This document shows, in pieces, positions 33,293-41,809 of a stretch of DNA of 64,000 nucleotides. The DNA comes from Faeciplasma sp964650705 (GTDB lineage Bacteria; Bacillota; Clostridia; Oscillospirales; Ruminococcaceae): positions 155,830 through 219,829 of the forward strand of contig CAZYUJ010000003.1 of the NCBI GenBank assembly GCA_964650705.1, in the 5' to 3' direction. Both the position numbers and the translations under genes were made by a program. Under the pieces are notes generated by a model, which worked only from the letters and a program-made list of their open reading frames with translations, had not been told where the DNA came from and did no database searches. Positions within the stretch are counted from its first letter, which is position 1, and every line of letters begins with the position of its first letter.

Positions 33293-33652
33293 ATGGTAAA
33301 ATTAGTTGACAGAGCAGCTGCACGCGCTCGCAGACATGCAAGAGTTCGTGCAAAGGTTAGCGGCACTGCATCGTGCCCCCGCCTTAACGTATTCCGCTCT
33401 GCAAAGCACATCTACGCACAGGTGATCGACGATGTTACCGGTACTACTCTCTGTGCCGCATCCAGCATGTCCGAAGGATTTGAAGGAAACGGCGGTAACG
33501 TCGAAGGCGCAAAGAAGGTTGGCGTTATGATCGCTGAGCTTTGCAAGGAAAAGGGAATCGAAGAAGTCGTATTCGACAGAGGCGGTTATGTATATCACGG
33601 TCGTGTTCAGGCACTTGCTGACGGCGCACGTGAAGGCGGACTTAAGTTCTAA
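33293..33652 (+). CDS. rplR: 50S ribosomal protein L18
   Basis: 119 residues. A basic N-terminus (DRAAARARRHARVRAKVSGT) and FDRGGYVYHGRVQALADGAR near the end are typical. It forms the 5S particle with L5. Confidence 0.99.
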   Translation: MVKLVDRAAARARRHARVRAKVSGTASCPRLNVFRSAKHIYAQVIDDVTGTTLCAASSMSEGFEGNGGNVEGAKKVGVMIAELCKEKGIEEVVFDRGGYVYHGRVQALADGAREGGLKF

Positions 33653-33666
33653 AGGAGGATAAAACA

Positions 33667-34182
33667 ATGGCAAGAATTGATGCTACATCCATGGAACTTA
33701 CAGAAAAGGTTGTTGCGATTAACCGTGTATCCAAGACGGTTAAGGGCGGCCGTATCATGAAGTTTGCCGCACTCGTTGTAGTTGGTGACGGAAACGGCAC
33801 AGTTGGCTTCGGTATCGGCAAGTCGGGCGAAGTTCCGGATGCTATCAGAAAGGGTATCGAAGACGCAAAGAAGAACCTTATCAAAGTTTCACTTAAGGGA
33901 ACAACAATTCCCCACGAAATCGTCGGTGCTTACGGCGCAGGCAGAGTTTTAATGAGACCTGCTGCAAAGGGTACCGGTACTATCGCAGGCGGCCCTGTAC
34001 GTGTTGTACTCGAAGCTGCAGGCGTAAAGGATATCAGAACGAAGTGCCTTCGTTCCAACAATCCTTACAATGTTGTAAGAGCTACATTTGCAGGTCTTGC
34101 AGCTCTCAAGTCTGCTGAAGAAGTTGCAGCAAAGAGAGGCAAGACTGTTAAGGAAATCTTGGGAGAAGGAGGAGATAAGTAA
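33667..34182 (+). CDS. rpsE: 30S ribosomal protein S5
   Basis: 171 residues: a dsRBD-like N-terminal domain (KTVKGGRIMKFAALVVVGDG) and a C-terminal domain with RAAKGTGTIAGGPVR-type turns, here as MRPAAKGTGTIAGGPVRVVL. It shapes the mRNA entry site. The stop overlaps the rpmD start. Confidence 0.99.
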   Translation: MARIDATSMELTEKVVAINRVSKTVKGGRIMKFAALVVVGDGNGTVGFGIGKSGEVPDAIRKGIEDAKKNLIKVSLKGTTIPHEIVGAYGAGRVLMRPAAKGTGTIAGGPVRVVLEAAGVKDIRTKCLRSNNPYNVVRATFAGLAALKSAEEVAAKRGKTVKEILGEGGDK

Positions 34183-34361
34183 TGGCTTCTGTAAAGATTC
34201 AGCTCGTTAAGAGCCTTAACGGCAGACTCAAGGACCAGATCGCTACTGCTCACTCCCTTGGTCTTCGCAAGATCGGTGACGTTACGGTTCAGCCCGATAA
34301 CGCTTGCACCAAAGGTAAGATTAACAAGATCGTACACCTGATCAAAGTTACCGAAGCATAA
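34182..34361 (+). CDS. rpmD: 50S ribosomal protein L30
   Basis: 59 residues from the ATG overlapping the rpsE stop (TAATG), with GGAGGAG inside the end of rpsE. The sequence starts MASVKIQLVKSLNGRLKDQI and contains SLGLRKIGDVTVQPDN; length and position between rpsE and rplO are exactly as expected. Confidence 0.98.
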   Translation: MASVKIQLVKSLNGRLKDQIATAHSLGLRKIGDVTVQPDNACTKGKINKIVHLIKVTEA

Positions 34362-34380
34362 GACAAGGAGGTGCGAATAA

Positions 34381-34821
34381 ATGAAATTGCACGATTTAGC
34401 ACCTGTTGAGGGTTCCAACAAGGAAGCTCGTAGAGTCGGCAGAGGACACGGCTCAGGTTGGGGCAAAACCGCAGGTAAAGGACACAAGGGTCAGAATGCT
34501 CGTTCGGGCGGCGGCGTTAAGCCCGGCTTCGAAGGCGGTCAGACCAGACTCGCAAGAAGAATCCCCAAGAGAGGATTCAACAATATCTTCGCAACCAATT
34601 ACACTGCTATCAACGTTTCTTCGCTCGAAAAGTTTGTTGATGGTACAGTAGTAGACACCGAACTTCTTATCGCTGCAGGAGTCGTTAAGGATCCCGCTGA
34701 CGGTATCAAGGTTTTGGGTAACGGTGAACTCACAAAGAAGCTTACTGTCAAGGCAGCTGCATTCTCTGCTTCCGCTAAGGAAAAGATCGAGAAGGCAGGC
34801 GGAGAGGCTCAGGTGATCTAA
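34381..34821 (+). CDS. rplO: 50S ribosomal protein L15
   Basis: 146 residues: a Gly/Lys/Arg-rich extended N-terminus (GRGHGSGWGKTAGKGHKGQN, RSGGGVKPGFEGGQ) and a globular C-terminal half. The stop overlaps the secY start. Confidence 0.99.
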   Translation: MKLHDLAPVEGSNKEARRVGRGHGSGWGKTAGKGHKGQNARSGGGVKPGFEGGQTRLARRIPKRGFNNIFATNYTAINVSSLEKFVDGTVVDTELLIAAGVVKDPADGIKVLGNGELTKKLTVKAAAFSASAKEKIEKAGGEAQVI

Positions 34822-36119
34822 TGTTTGCTACATTAAAGAACGCCATTAAGAATCCTGATATCAGAAAAAAGCTTCTCTTCACATTATTCATCGTTTTAAT
34901 TTACAGATTGGGCGGCTACATCCCCGTTCCTTTCATTGATGCTTCCGTCCTCAATATTGCAAGCGACGGAAACAACATCTTCGCTTATCTCAACGTTTTG
35001 TCGGGCGGTACTTTCTCACAGGCAACACTTTTGTGCTTGTCCATCTCCCCCTACATTAACGCTCAGATCATCATTCAGCTTTTGACCTTCGCAATTCCGT
35101 GGCTCGAAAAGAAGTCCAAGGAAGGCGAAGAAGGCAGAGCATGGATCGACAATCTCACAAAGATCTCGACAATTGTTATTGCTGTATTCCAGGGATATGC
35201 ATACTTTGTAACCCTTAAGAATCAGGGCGCTGTTATCTATAACACCGGCCTTGGCTTGTGGGTCTCCGGTATCGTTATCGTTACTTGCTTCACAGCAGGT
35301 GCAATGCTCGTCATCTGGCTCGGCTCCAAGATCGACCAGCACGGCATCGGAAACGGTATATCCATCCTCTTGTTCGCAGGTATCGTTGCTAATATGCCCC
35401 AGTCCTTTGGTGCAACCTTCATCGAACTTGCAAACACAGGCTCCATCGGATATATCATCCTTATCCCTATCGTAATCATCATCTTCATCGTGATGATCGC
35501 CTTTATCATCTTCATGGATAACGCCGAAAGAAGAATTCCCATTCAGTACGCTAAGCGCGTAGTCGGCCGCAAGGTATACGGCGGACAGAGCACCTACTTG
35601 CCCATCAAGGTCGCAATGGCAGGCGTTTTGCCCATCATCTTTGCAATGAGCTTTATGTCCCTTCCTCAGACAATAGGAATGTTCATCTATGGCGACAACT
35701 TGCCCACGACCGGCTTCTGGGGCGGATTCTTCAACTTGTTCAGCTACACACATCCTGTATACGTAATTCTCTACTTCTTATTGATCATTGCGTTCAGCTA
35801 CTTCTACGTATCAATTCAGTACAACCCTGTTGAGATCGCAAACAACTTGCGTAACAACAACGGCGGTATCCCCGGCATTCGTCCCGGTAAGCCTACCTCT
35901 GATTACATCACCAGAGTTCTTTCAAAGCTTATCTTGGTCGGCGCTTTGTTCTTGGGCGTTATCGCGGTACTTCCTAACATCTTTGCTGCAGCAACCGGCG
36001 TTGGTTCTTTGGCATTGGGCGGTACTTCGGTACTCATCGTTGTAAACGTTGCACTTGATACTGTACGTCAGATCGAATCGCAGCTCATGATGCGTCATCA
36101 CAAGGGCTTCCTTGAATAA
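34821..36119 (+). CDS. secY: Protein translocase subunit SecY
   Basis: 432 residues with ten membrane helices, the central channel of the Sec translocon. The plug/second-helix region (ASDGNNIFAYLNVLSGGTFS) and the cytoplasmic loop IPIQYAKRVVGRKVYGGQST, which contacts SecA and ribosomes, are visible. C-terminal helix GTSVLIVVNVALDTVRQIES is typical. Coupled to rplO by TAATG. Confidence 0.99.
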   Translation: MFATLKNAIKNPDIRKKLLFTLFIVLIYRLGGYIPVPFIDASVLNIASDGNNIFAYLNVLSGGTFSQATLLCLSISPYINAQIIIQLLTFAIPWLEKKSKEGEEGRAWIDNLTKISTIVIAVFQGYAYFVTLKNQGAVIYNTGLGLWVSGIVIVTCFTAGAMLVIWLGSKIDQHGIGNGISILLFAGIVANMPQSFGATFIELANTGSIGYIILIPIVIIIFIVMIAFIIFMDNAERRIPIQYAKRVVGRKVYGGQSTYLPIKVAMAGVLPIIFAMSFMSLPQTIGMFIYGDNLPTTGFWGGFFNLFSYTHPVYVILYFLLIIAFSYFYVSIQYNPVEIANNLRNNNGGIPGIRPGKPTSDYITRVLSKLILVGALFLGVIAVLPNIFAAATGVGSLALGGTSVLIVVNVALDTVRQIESQLMMRHHKGFLE

Positions 36120-36192
36120 TATCAAGGAGCTTGACACCTGTTCGGCGAGGCGGACTGCCGCTGAGCCGGACCCTGAAAAGGAGTTGACATTT

Positions 36193-36825
36193 ATGAACCT
36201 GATTTTATTAGGAGCTCCCGGTGCCGGAAAGGGCACTCAGGCAGAGGTTATTTGCAACGCAAAGGGGATCCCCGCTATCTCGACAGGTAACATCCTTAGA
36301 GAAGCTGTTAAAAACGGAACTCCCTGCGGACTTGAAGCAAAGACCTATATGGAATCGGGCGCACTTGTTCCCGACGAAGTCGTAATCGGCATCTTAAAGG
36401 ACAGGATCGCGCAGGATGACTGTAAGAACGGTTTCATCTTGGACGGTTTCCCCAGAACTGTTCCACAGGCAGAAGCTTTGGACAGAATGGGCGTTAACAT
36501 CGACAAGGTCATTGAGATCTATGTTGCTGATGAAACTATTGCTAAGCGCCTTTCGGGCAGAAGAGTCTGTGAAGGCTGCGGCAACAGCTATCACATAGAC
36601 TTTAAGCCCACCAAGGTTGACGGCGTATGCGACGCTTGCGGCGCGCGTGTTGTTATCCGAAAGGATGACGAGCCCGCAACAGTTTTGGACAGACTTAAGG
36701 TCTATCACGAAAAGACAGCACCCTTGAAGGATTACTACTCCGCACAGGGCAAGCTTGTCACCGTTATCGGTCAGGAAGAGGTCAGCGATACTTCTCGCTT
36801 AACTCTTGAGGCCGTTGAGGCGTAA
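36193..36825 (+). CDS. adk: Adenylate kinase
   Basis: 210 residues from the ATG with AAAGGAG upstream. It converts AMP and ATP to two ADP. P-loop GAPGAGKGTQ (7-16); the LID domain holds a four-cysteine zinc site, C126/C129 and C146/C149, as in Gram-positive enzymes. DGFPRTVPQAEAL is the AMP/helix motif. It follows secY as in most Firmicutes. Confidence 0.99.
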   Translation: MNLILLGAPGAGKGTQAEVICNAKGIPAISTGNILREAVKNGTPCGLEAKTYMESGALVPDEVVIGILKDRIAQDDCKNGFILDGFPRTVPQAEALDRMGVNIDKVIEIYVADETIAKRLSGRRVCEGCGNSYHIDFKPTKVDGVCDACGARVVIRKDDEPATVLDRLKVYHEKTAPLKDYYSAQGKLVTVIGQEEVSDTSRLTLEAVEA

Positions 36826-36827
36826 GC

Positions 36828-37580
36828 ATGATAATAATCAAAACTTCAAACGAGCTTCTGAAGATGCGTAAAGCCGGAAAGATAACCGGCGGCGCATTGA
36901 TGGCAGCAAAAAAAGCACTCCGCCCCGGAATGAGCACATTGGAGCTTGATAAGATAATCAAGAACTATATCGTGTCTCACGGCGCGCGTCCCTCGTTTTT
37001 GGGATATAACGGATTTCCCGCAAGCGCCTGCATTTCGGTAAACGACACCGTAATTCACGGGATCCCTTCTTCTAAAGAAATTATAAAAGAGGGCGATATC
37101 GTGTCGGTCGATGTCGGCGCTTATATCGACGGCTATCACGGCGACTCCGCCAAGACCTTTGCGGTCGGTGAAATATCCGAGACCGCCAAGAGCTTGATGG
37201 CATCCACCGAGGAAAGCTTGATGCTTGCCATCGAAATGGCAAAGCCGGGTGTGCGAATCGGCGATATTTCGGCAGCCATTCAGAAGTATAATGAGCAAAG
37301 AGGCTTCTCGGTAGTCAGAGAATTTGTGGGTCACGGCGTTGGAGCAAAGCTTCACGAAGAACCCGAGGTTCCCAACTTCGGCAGAGAAGGGCACGGTCCC
37401 AGACTTATGCCGGGAATGGTGATCGCCATTGAACCGATGATAAACTCAGGCAAGCCAAGCATCAGGATCTTGCCCGACGGATGGACGGTCAAAACCGTTG
37501 ATAAGTCGCTGTCAGCTCATTTCGAACACACAATTGCAATCACGTCCCAAGGTGCGTCAGTTCTCACCTTGCCCGAATAG
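36828..37580 (+). CDS. map: Methionine aminopeptidase, type I
   Basis: 250 residues. It removes the initiator Met from new proteins. The five metal ligands are all present: Asp95, Asp106, His169, Glu202 and Glu233. SFLGYNGFPASACISVNDTV is a family block. It starts 2 bases after adk, so it relies on coupling or on the GAGG inside the adk end. Confidence 0.99.
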   Translation: MIIIKTSNELLKMRKAGKITGGALMAAKKALRPGMSTLELDKIIKNYIVSHGARPSFLGYNGFPASACISVNDTVIHGIPSSKEIIKEGDIVSVDVGAYIDGYHGDSAKTFAVGEISETAKSLMASTEESLMLAIEMAKPGVRIGDISAAIQKYNEQRGFSVVREFVGHGVGAKLHEEPEVPNFGREGHGPRLMPGMVIAIEPMINSGKPSIRILPDGWTVKTVDKSLSAHFEHTIAITSQGASVLTLPE

Positions 37581-37591
37581 GAGGGACGGTT

Positions 37592-37879
37592 GTGAATATA
37601 GTCAAAGGCTCAGTTGTCAGGTCGCTTGCAGGCCGAGATCAAGACCGATATTACGTTGCAGTTTCGGTCGAAGACCGCTTCATTCTTGTATCAGACGGAA
37701 AATGGCACAAGCTTGATTCCCCTAAGAAAAAGAATGTAAAACACATTTCACCGACCGGCATGACGATAGCGACAGAGAATATGACTGACAAAAAACTCAG
37801 AAAGCTTCTTTTTGAGCTTAAAACCCAAGGCCCAAAGGAAGTCGGCTCGACCGACGATCGCAAGAAAGAGGAAATTTAA
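37592..37879 (+). CDS. KOW-domain RNA-binding protein
   Basis: 95 residues with a GTG start; GGAGGGA lies upstream. The N-terminal half is a KOW/L14e-like fold (VVRSLAGRDQDRYYVAVSVE, then FILVSDGKWHKLDSPKKK) and the C-terminal half is a charged tail. The family commonly lies between map and infA in Clostridia and is thought to bind rRNA or tRNA. Its stop overlaps the infA start. Confidence 0.88.
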   Translation: MNIVKGSVVRSLAGRDQDRYYVAVSVEDRFILVSDGKWHKLDSPKKKNVKHISPTGMTIATENMTDKKLRKLLFELKTQGPKEVGSTDDRKKEEI

Positions 37880-38097
37880 TGTCTAAAGAAGATGTAATCG
37901 AACTTGAAGGCACCGTTTTAGAAGCCTTGCCCAACGCAATGTTCCAGGTAGAGCTCGCAAACGGACACAAAATTCTCGCCCACGTTTCCGGAAAACTCAG
38001 AATGAACTACATTCGTATAGTTCCCGGCGACAAGGTGACGGTCGAGATGTCACCCTATGATTTGACAAAGGGAAGAATCACTTGGAGATCCAAATAA
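37879..38097 (+). CDS. infA: Translation initiation factor IF-1
   Basis: 72 residues, the canonical length. OB-fold: VIELEGTVLEALPNAMFQVE and ILAHVSGKLRMNYIRIVPGD. It binds the 30S A site. TAATG overlap with the upstream KOW gene. Confidence 0.99.
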   Translation: MSKEDVIELEGTVLEALPNAMFQVELANGHKILAHVSGKLRMNYIRIVPGDKVTVEMSPYDLTKGRITWRSK

Positions 38098-38161
38098 GGA
38101 TATCCGCTAACACAAACCAACAGGCGAAGCGAAAGCTTCATACATTTAAGGAGGTATTTCA

Positions 38162-38275
38162 ATGAAAGTAAGACCTTCAGTTAAACCGATGTGCGAAAAG
38201 TGTAAGGTTATCAAGCGCAAGGGCAAGGTAATGGTCATTTGCGAAAACCCCAAGCACAAGCAGCGTCAGGGATAA
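38162..38275 (+). CDS. rpmJ: 50S ribosomal protein L36
   Basis: 37 residues, starting MKVRPSVKPMCEKCKVIKRK and ending PKHKQRQG. The zinc ligands Cys11, Cys14, Cys27 and His32 are present (C+ form). AAGGAGG precedes the ATG. It lies between infA and rpsM as usual. Confidence 0.98.
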   Translation: MKVRPSVKPMCEKCKVIKRKGKVMVICENPKHKQRQG

Positions 38276-38303
38276 AAACACTTAATGGAGGTGCAGCTAA
38301 TTT

Positions 38304-38672
38304 ATGGCTCGTATAGCAAGTATTGACCTGCCCAGAGATAAGAGAATCGAAGTTGCTCTCACTTATATCTATGGCATTGGTCAGCCGACAGCAACAAAGA
38401 TCTGCAAGGAAACAGGCGTTAACCCTGATATCAGAGTTAAGGACCTTTCCGAAGAAGACGAAGCAAAGTTGCGTGAATATATCGATAAGAACCTTATTGT
38501 TGAAGGTGACAAGAGAAGAGAAGTTCAGCTTAACATTAAGAGACTTATCGAAGTAGGTTGCTACCGTGGTGTTCGTCACCGCAGAGGCTTGCCTGTAAGA
38601 GGTCAGAGAACAAAGACCAACGCAAGAACTCGTAAGGGACCTGCAAAGACTATCGCTAATAAGAAGAAGTAA
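38304..38672 (+). CDS. rpsM: 30S ribosomal protein S13
   Basis: 122 residues. The helix-two-turn-helix portion (LTYIYGIGQPTATKICKETG) and the basic tail RGLPVRGQRTKTNARTRKG, which contacts tRNA, are typical. Confidence 0.99.
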   Translation: MARIASIDLPRDKRIEVALTYIYGIGQPTATKICKETGVNPDIRVKDLSEEDEAKLREYIDKNLIVEGDKRREVQLNIKRLIEVGCYRGVRHRRGLPVRGQRTKTNARTRKGPAKTIANKKK

Positions 38673-38687
38673 GGAGGGATATAGAAC

Positions 38688-39089
38688 ATGGCTCAGAAGA
38701 ACGCTAAGAAGACGGTCATCCGTCGTCGTAGAGAAAGAAAGAACATCGAACAGGGACAGGTTCATATCCAGTCCACTTTCAACAACACCATCGTTACCAT
38801 CACCGATATGCAGGGTAACGCAATTTCTTGGGCATCCGCAGGCGAACTCGGTTTCCGCGGCTCCAAGAAGAGCACTCCTTTCGCAGCTCAGTCCGCAGCA
38901 GAAACTGCAGCAAGAGCAGCTAAGGAACACGGCCTCAAGGTCGTAGAAGTTTACGTTAAGGGCCCCGGCCAGGGAAGAGAAGCAGCTATCCGTGCTTTGC
39001 AGTCTGAAGAACTCGAAGTAAGACTCATCAAGGACGTTACTCCTATCCCCCACAACGGTTGCCGTCCTCCCAAGCGCCGCCGCGTATAA
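38688..39089 (+). CDS. rpsK: 30S ribosomal protein S11
   Basis: 133 residues. HIQSTFNNTIVTITDMQGNA and the C-terminal PHNGCRPPKRRRV are diagnostic. It forms the platform near the anti-Shine-Dalgarno site. A 236-base gap of short hairpins follows. Confidence 0.99.
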   Translation: MAQKNAKKTVIRRRRERKNIEQGQVHIQSTFNNTIVTITDMQGNAISWASAGELGFRGSKKSTPFAAQSAAETAARAAKEHGLKVVEVYVKGPGQGREAAIRALQSEELEVRLIKDVTPIPHNGCRPPKRRRV

Positions 39090-39092
39090 TTT

Positions 39093-39201
39093 TAAATTGC
39101 TTCGCAATTAAAAATAGAAAAACCTTCGGTTTTTCGGAATTTGCTTCGCAATTATAAACAGGAAAACTTCGGTTTTTCGGAATTTGCTTCGCAATTAAAA
39201 A
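39093..39201. repeat. Tandem small hairpins between rpsK and rpsD
   Basis: AATTGC-TTC-GCAATT type hairpins (starting 39094, 39138 and 39181) alternate with AAAACC-TTC-GGTTTTTCGG hairpins (39117-39137 and 39161-39180), about 43 bases per repeat unit. No T run follows. The rest of 39202-39325 has no gene. Confidence 0.75.
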
Positions 39202-39325
39202 TTGTTGACTGCAATTTTGGCGTAGCGCGAATTGGGAAAACGTAATTACACACCCGAGTTTACCAAAGTTTACTCGGCGTCAGGAAAATTAACTGATACT
39301 TTTTAAAAACGGAGGATTTATTAAC

Positions 39326-39922
39326 ATGGCTATCAATAGAGAACCTATACTCAAGAGATGTAAGGAATTAGGCATCAGCCCCATGGTTATGGGCGTTGCA
39401 AAGGAGACCAAGAGAGATCCTAAGGCTAATTCCAGAAAGAAAGTTTCCGAATACGGCAGACAGCTCAAGGAAAAGCAGAAGCTCAAGTTCATCTACGGTG
39501 TTCTTGAAAAGCAGTTCTATCACATTTATGAAAGAGCTGAAAAGATGGAAGGCCAGGCAGGTCAGAACCTCTTGACCCTCTTGGAATGCAGACTTGACAA
39601 CGTTGCTTTCAGAATGGGACTTTCTATGACAAGACGTGAATCCAGACAGCTCGTTTCTCACGGTCACTTCAACGTTAACGGTCAAAGAGTTGACATCCCT
39701 TCCTATAGAATCAAGGTTGGCGACGTTATCTCTTTGAGAGAAAACTCCAAGAAGAGCGTTAAGTTCCAGGAGATCGTTGAAGCAACTAACGGCAGAGTAG
39801 TTCCCACTTGGCTCGAACTCGACAAGGAAAACTTGTCCGCTAAGGTAGTTAGACTTCCCGTTAAGGAAGATCTTGACTATGAAGTTGAAGAGCAGATGAT
39901 CGTTGAGTTGTACTCTAAGTAA
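39326..39922 (+). CDS. rpsD: 30S ribosomal protein S4
   Basis: 198 residues. The zinc cysteines of the classical N-terminus are missing (C- form), while the S4 RNA-binding domain is intact (CRLDNVAFRMGLSMTRRESR and HFNVNGQRVDIPSYRIKVGD). S4 nucleates 30S assembly and often regulates its own mRNA. It is flanked by two unusually long gaps (236 and 199 bases), which fits separate control. Confidence 0.98.
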   Translation: MAINREPILKRCKELGISPMVMGVAKETKRDPKANSRKKVSEYGRQLKEKQKLKFIYGVLEKQFYHIYERAEKMEGQAGQNLLTLLECRLDNVAFRMGLSMTRRESRQLVSHGHFNVNGQRVDIPSYRIKVGDVISLRENSKKSVKFQEIVEATNGRVVPTWLELDKENLSAKVVRLPVKEDLDYEVEEQMIVELYSK

Positions 39923-39975
39923 TAATTTTCTTAAAGATTACAAGTTGTTATTTAGACATTCGTTATATCTTGAGT

Positions 39976-39998
39976 TTTGGCGAGAGCTTCTCGCCAAG
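39976..39998 (+). other. Hairpin in the rpsD-rpoA gap
   Basis: TTGGCGAGA-GCT-TCTCGCCAA is a perfect 9-base stem without a T run. Further on, CCACAG...CTGTGG closes a larger possible structure just before rpoA. The 199-base gap has no gene and may be a regulatory leader. Confidence 0.55.
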
Positions 39999-40121
39999 AC
40001 ATCAGGGTGAACATAAGCGGGAGGGTAGCGTGAAGGCTAACTTTGCGCAACTAATCCACAGTCGGCACTAAGGCGTGTTAATCAAAGGCTGTGGGTTACC
40101 ACAAAAGAAATGGAGGCTAAA

Positions 40122-41078
40122 ATGCTTGAAAAAATCGAAAAGCCGGATATAGAAACAGTCGAGCTTAAAAGCAACGGAACATACGGCAAGTTTGTTTTGG
40201 AACCCTTAGAGCGCGGCTACGGCACGACCATTGGCAACAGTCTTAGACGTGTATTGCTTTCATCTCTCCCCGGTGTTGCTGTTACATCTATCAAGATCGA
40301 CGGCGTACACCACGAATTATCCACCATTCCGGGAGTCAAGGAAGACGTATCGGAGATCGTTTTGAACCTCAAGGGCTTGACAGCAAAGCTTTATTGCGAC
40401 GGTCCCAAGACCGTTTATATCGAAGCTGACGGCGAATGCGAAGTTACCGCAGGCGACATCAAGACCGATTCCGAGGTTGAGATCTTGGTACCCGATATGC
40501 ACATTGCAACCCTTGACACCGACGCAAAGCTGTATATGGAGATCGTTCTCGACAAGGGCAGAGGCTACGTTTCTGCTGAAAAGAACAAGTCCCTTATGCA
40601 GAATGCTCCCATCGGCATCATCGCCGTAGACAGTATCTACACACCTGTTTTGAAGGTCAACTATACCGTTGAAAACACCCGTGTAGGACAGATCACCGAC
40701 TATGACAAACTCTCGTTAGAGGTATGGACAGACGGCGTTATTTCCGCTAAGGAAGCTGTTTCCATGGCAGCCAAACTCCTCAACGAGCATCTGAACCTTT
40801 TCATCAACTTGTCTGATGACACCAGCGTTGATGAAATCTTGGCTGAAAAGGACACTAAGAGCAAAGAAAAGGTCCTTGAGATGACCATTGAGGAACTTGA
40901 CTTATCGGTAAGATCGTTCAACTGCTTGAAGAGAGCAGGCATCAATACTGTCAACGACTTGATTGAAAAGTCTGAGGAAGAAATGATGAAGGTAAGAAAC
41001 CTCGGCAAGAAGTCATTCGACGAAGTCAAGGAGAAATTGAGATCCTTGGGTTACGAAATGTCTTCTAGCGAGGATTAA
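40122..41078 (+). CDS. rpoA: DNA-directed RNA polymerase subunit alpha
   Basis: 318 residues from the ATG with GGAGG upstream (an ATG 12 bases earlier overlaps that site). N-terminal assembly domain: FVLEPLERGYGTTIGNSLRR (about 22-41). C-terminal domain (about 245-315) with two helix-hairpin-helix motifs around KRAGINTVNDLIEKSEEEMM, binding UP elements and activators. Confidence 0.99.
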   Translation: MLEKIEKPDIETVELKSNGTYGKFVLEPLERGYGTTIGNSLRRVLLSSLPGVAVTSIKIDGVHHELSTIPGVKEDVSEIVLNLKGLTAKLYCDGPKTVYIEADGECEVTAGDIKTDSEVEILVPDMHIATLDTDAKLYMEIVLDKGRGYVSAEKNKSLMQNAPIGIIAVDSIYTPVLKVNYTVENTRVGQITDYDKLSLEVWTDGVISAKEAVSMAAKLLNEHLNLFINLSDDTSVDEILAEKDTKSKEKVLEMTIEELDLSVRSFNCLKRAGINTVNDLIEKSEEEMMKVRNLGKKSFDEVKEKLRSLGYEMSSSED

Positions 41079-41100
41079 CGAAAGTAAGGAGTGAATATCT

Positions 41101-41442
41101 ATGCCAGGAACCAGAAAGTTAGGCAGAACAAGTGACCAGAGAAAGGCAATGCTCAGAGCTATGGTTACTTTCCTGCTCGAAAACGGTAAGATTGAAACCA
41201 CTGTAACCAGAGCTAAGGAAGTTTCCGCTATGGCTGAGAAGATGATTACTCTCGGCAAGGTTGGCGACCTCCATGCTAAGCGTCAGATCTTTGCTTACAT
41301 TACAAAGGAAGACGTTGCTAAGAAGCTCGTTGATGAAATTGCACCTAAGTATGCTGACCGCAAGGGCGGCTACACCAAGGTTATCAAGATCGGCCCTCGC
41401 CGCGGCGACGCAGCAGAGATGGCTATCATCCAGTTGGTATAA
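41101..41442 (+). CDS. rplQ: 50S ribosomal protein L17
   Basis: 113 residues. RKLGRTSDQRKAMLRAMVTF and the final PRRGDAAEMAIIQLV are typical. Last gene of the ribosomal cluster; a terminator follows. Confidence 0.99.
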   Translation: MPGTRKLGRTSDQRKAMLRAMVTFLLENGKIETTVTRAKEVSAMAEKMITLGKVGDLHAKRQIFAYITKEDVAKKLVDEIAPKYADRKGGYTKVIKIGPRRGDAAEMAIIQLV

Positions 41443-41455
41443 GCTTATACAAACA

Positions 41456-41487
41456 AAGCCTCACCGAAAAGGTGGGGCTTATTTTTT
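41456..41487 (+). terminator. Terminator of the ribosomal cluster
   Basis: AAGCCTCACC-GAAAA-GGTGGGGCTT (one mismatch) followed by ATTTTTT. Confidence 0.9.
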
Positions 41488-41521
41488 GTGCGTGACCGCT
41501 TCCTATAGGGCTTACGGTGAT

Positions 41522-41757
41522 AAAGGTATCCGCCTTCGGTGGATGCGATGCGGCGCCCACGCCGCTGGCGCGGCACTCGGCGCCGCAGTTCGCCGCCTTC
41601 GGCGGCGAACATAGGGGCGAAGCCCGTCCGCGCGCCGCGGCGCGCGGACTTGCCGTGGCGCATAGCGCCACGGCGATGCGCCCGAAGGGCGCATCGGGGC
41701 TTCGCCCCCACTTGCGCAGCAAGTCGCACGAAGTGCGGTGGCGGCGCAGATGCCGGG
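41522..41757. repeat. GC-rich multi-hairpin element R3 (most complete copy)
   Basis: The left end AAAGGTATCCGCC-TTC-GGTGGAT (41522-41544) is followed by TGCGGCGCC/GGCGCCGCA (41549-41587) around CACGCCGC...GCGGCACTC, a TTCGCCGCC hairpin (41589-41609), then the core 41614-41709: GGGGCGAAGCCC, hairpins 41626-41649 (arms GTCCGCGCGCC), 41652-41674 (arms GCCGTGGCGC) and 41675-41695 (arms GATGCGCCC), GGGGCTTCGCCCCC. Smaller hairpins ACTTG/CAAGT and GCAC/GTGC follow. It fills the gap between rplQ and spoVAC. Confidence 0.85.
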
Positions 41758-41783
41758 CGCATAAATGTGCAATAGTTGCAAAA

Positions 41784-41806
41784 ACTACCCCTAACGAAAG
41801 GGTGGT
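41784..41806 (+). promoter_or_regulatory. Hairpin covering the spoVAC ribosome binding site
   Basis: ACTACCC (41784-41790) can pair with GGGTGGT (41800-41806), burying the only plausible ribosome binding site just before the ATG at 41810. Confidence 0.45.
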
Positions 41807-41809
41807 TAG

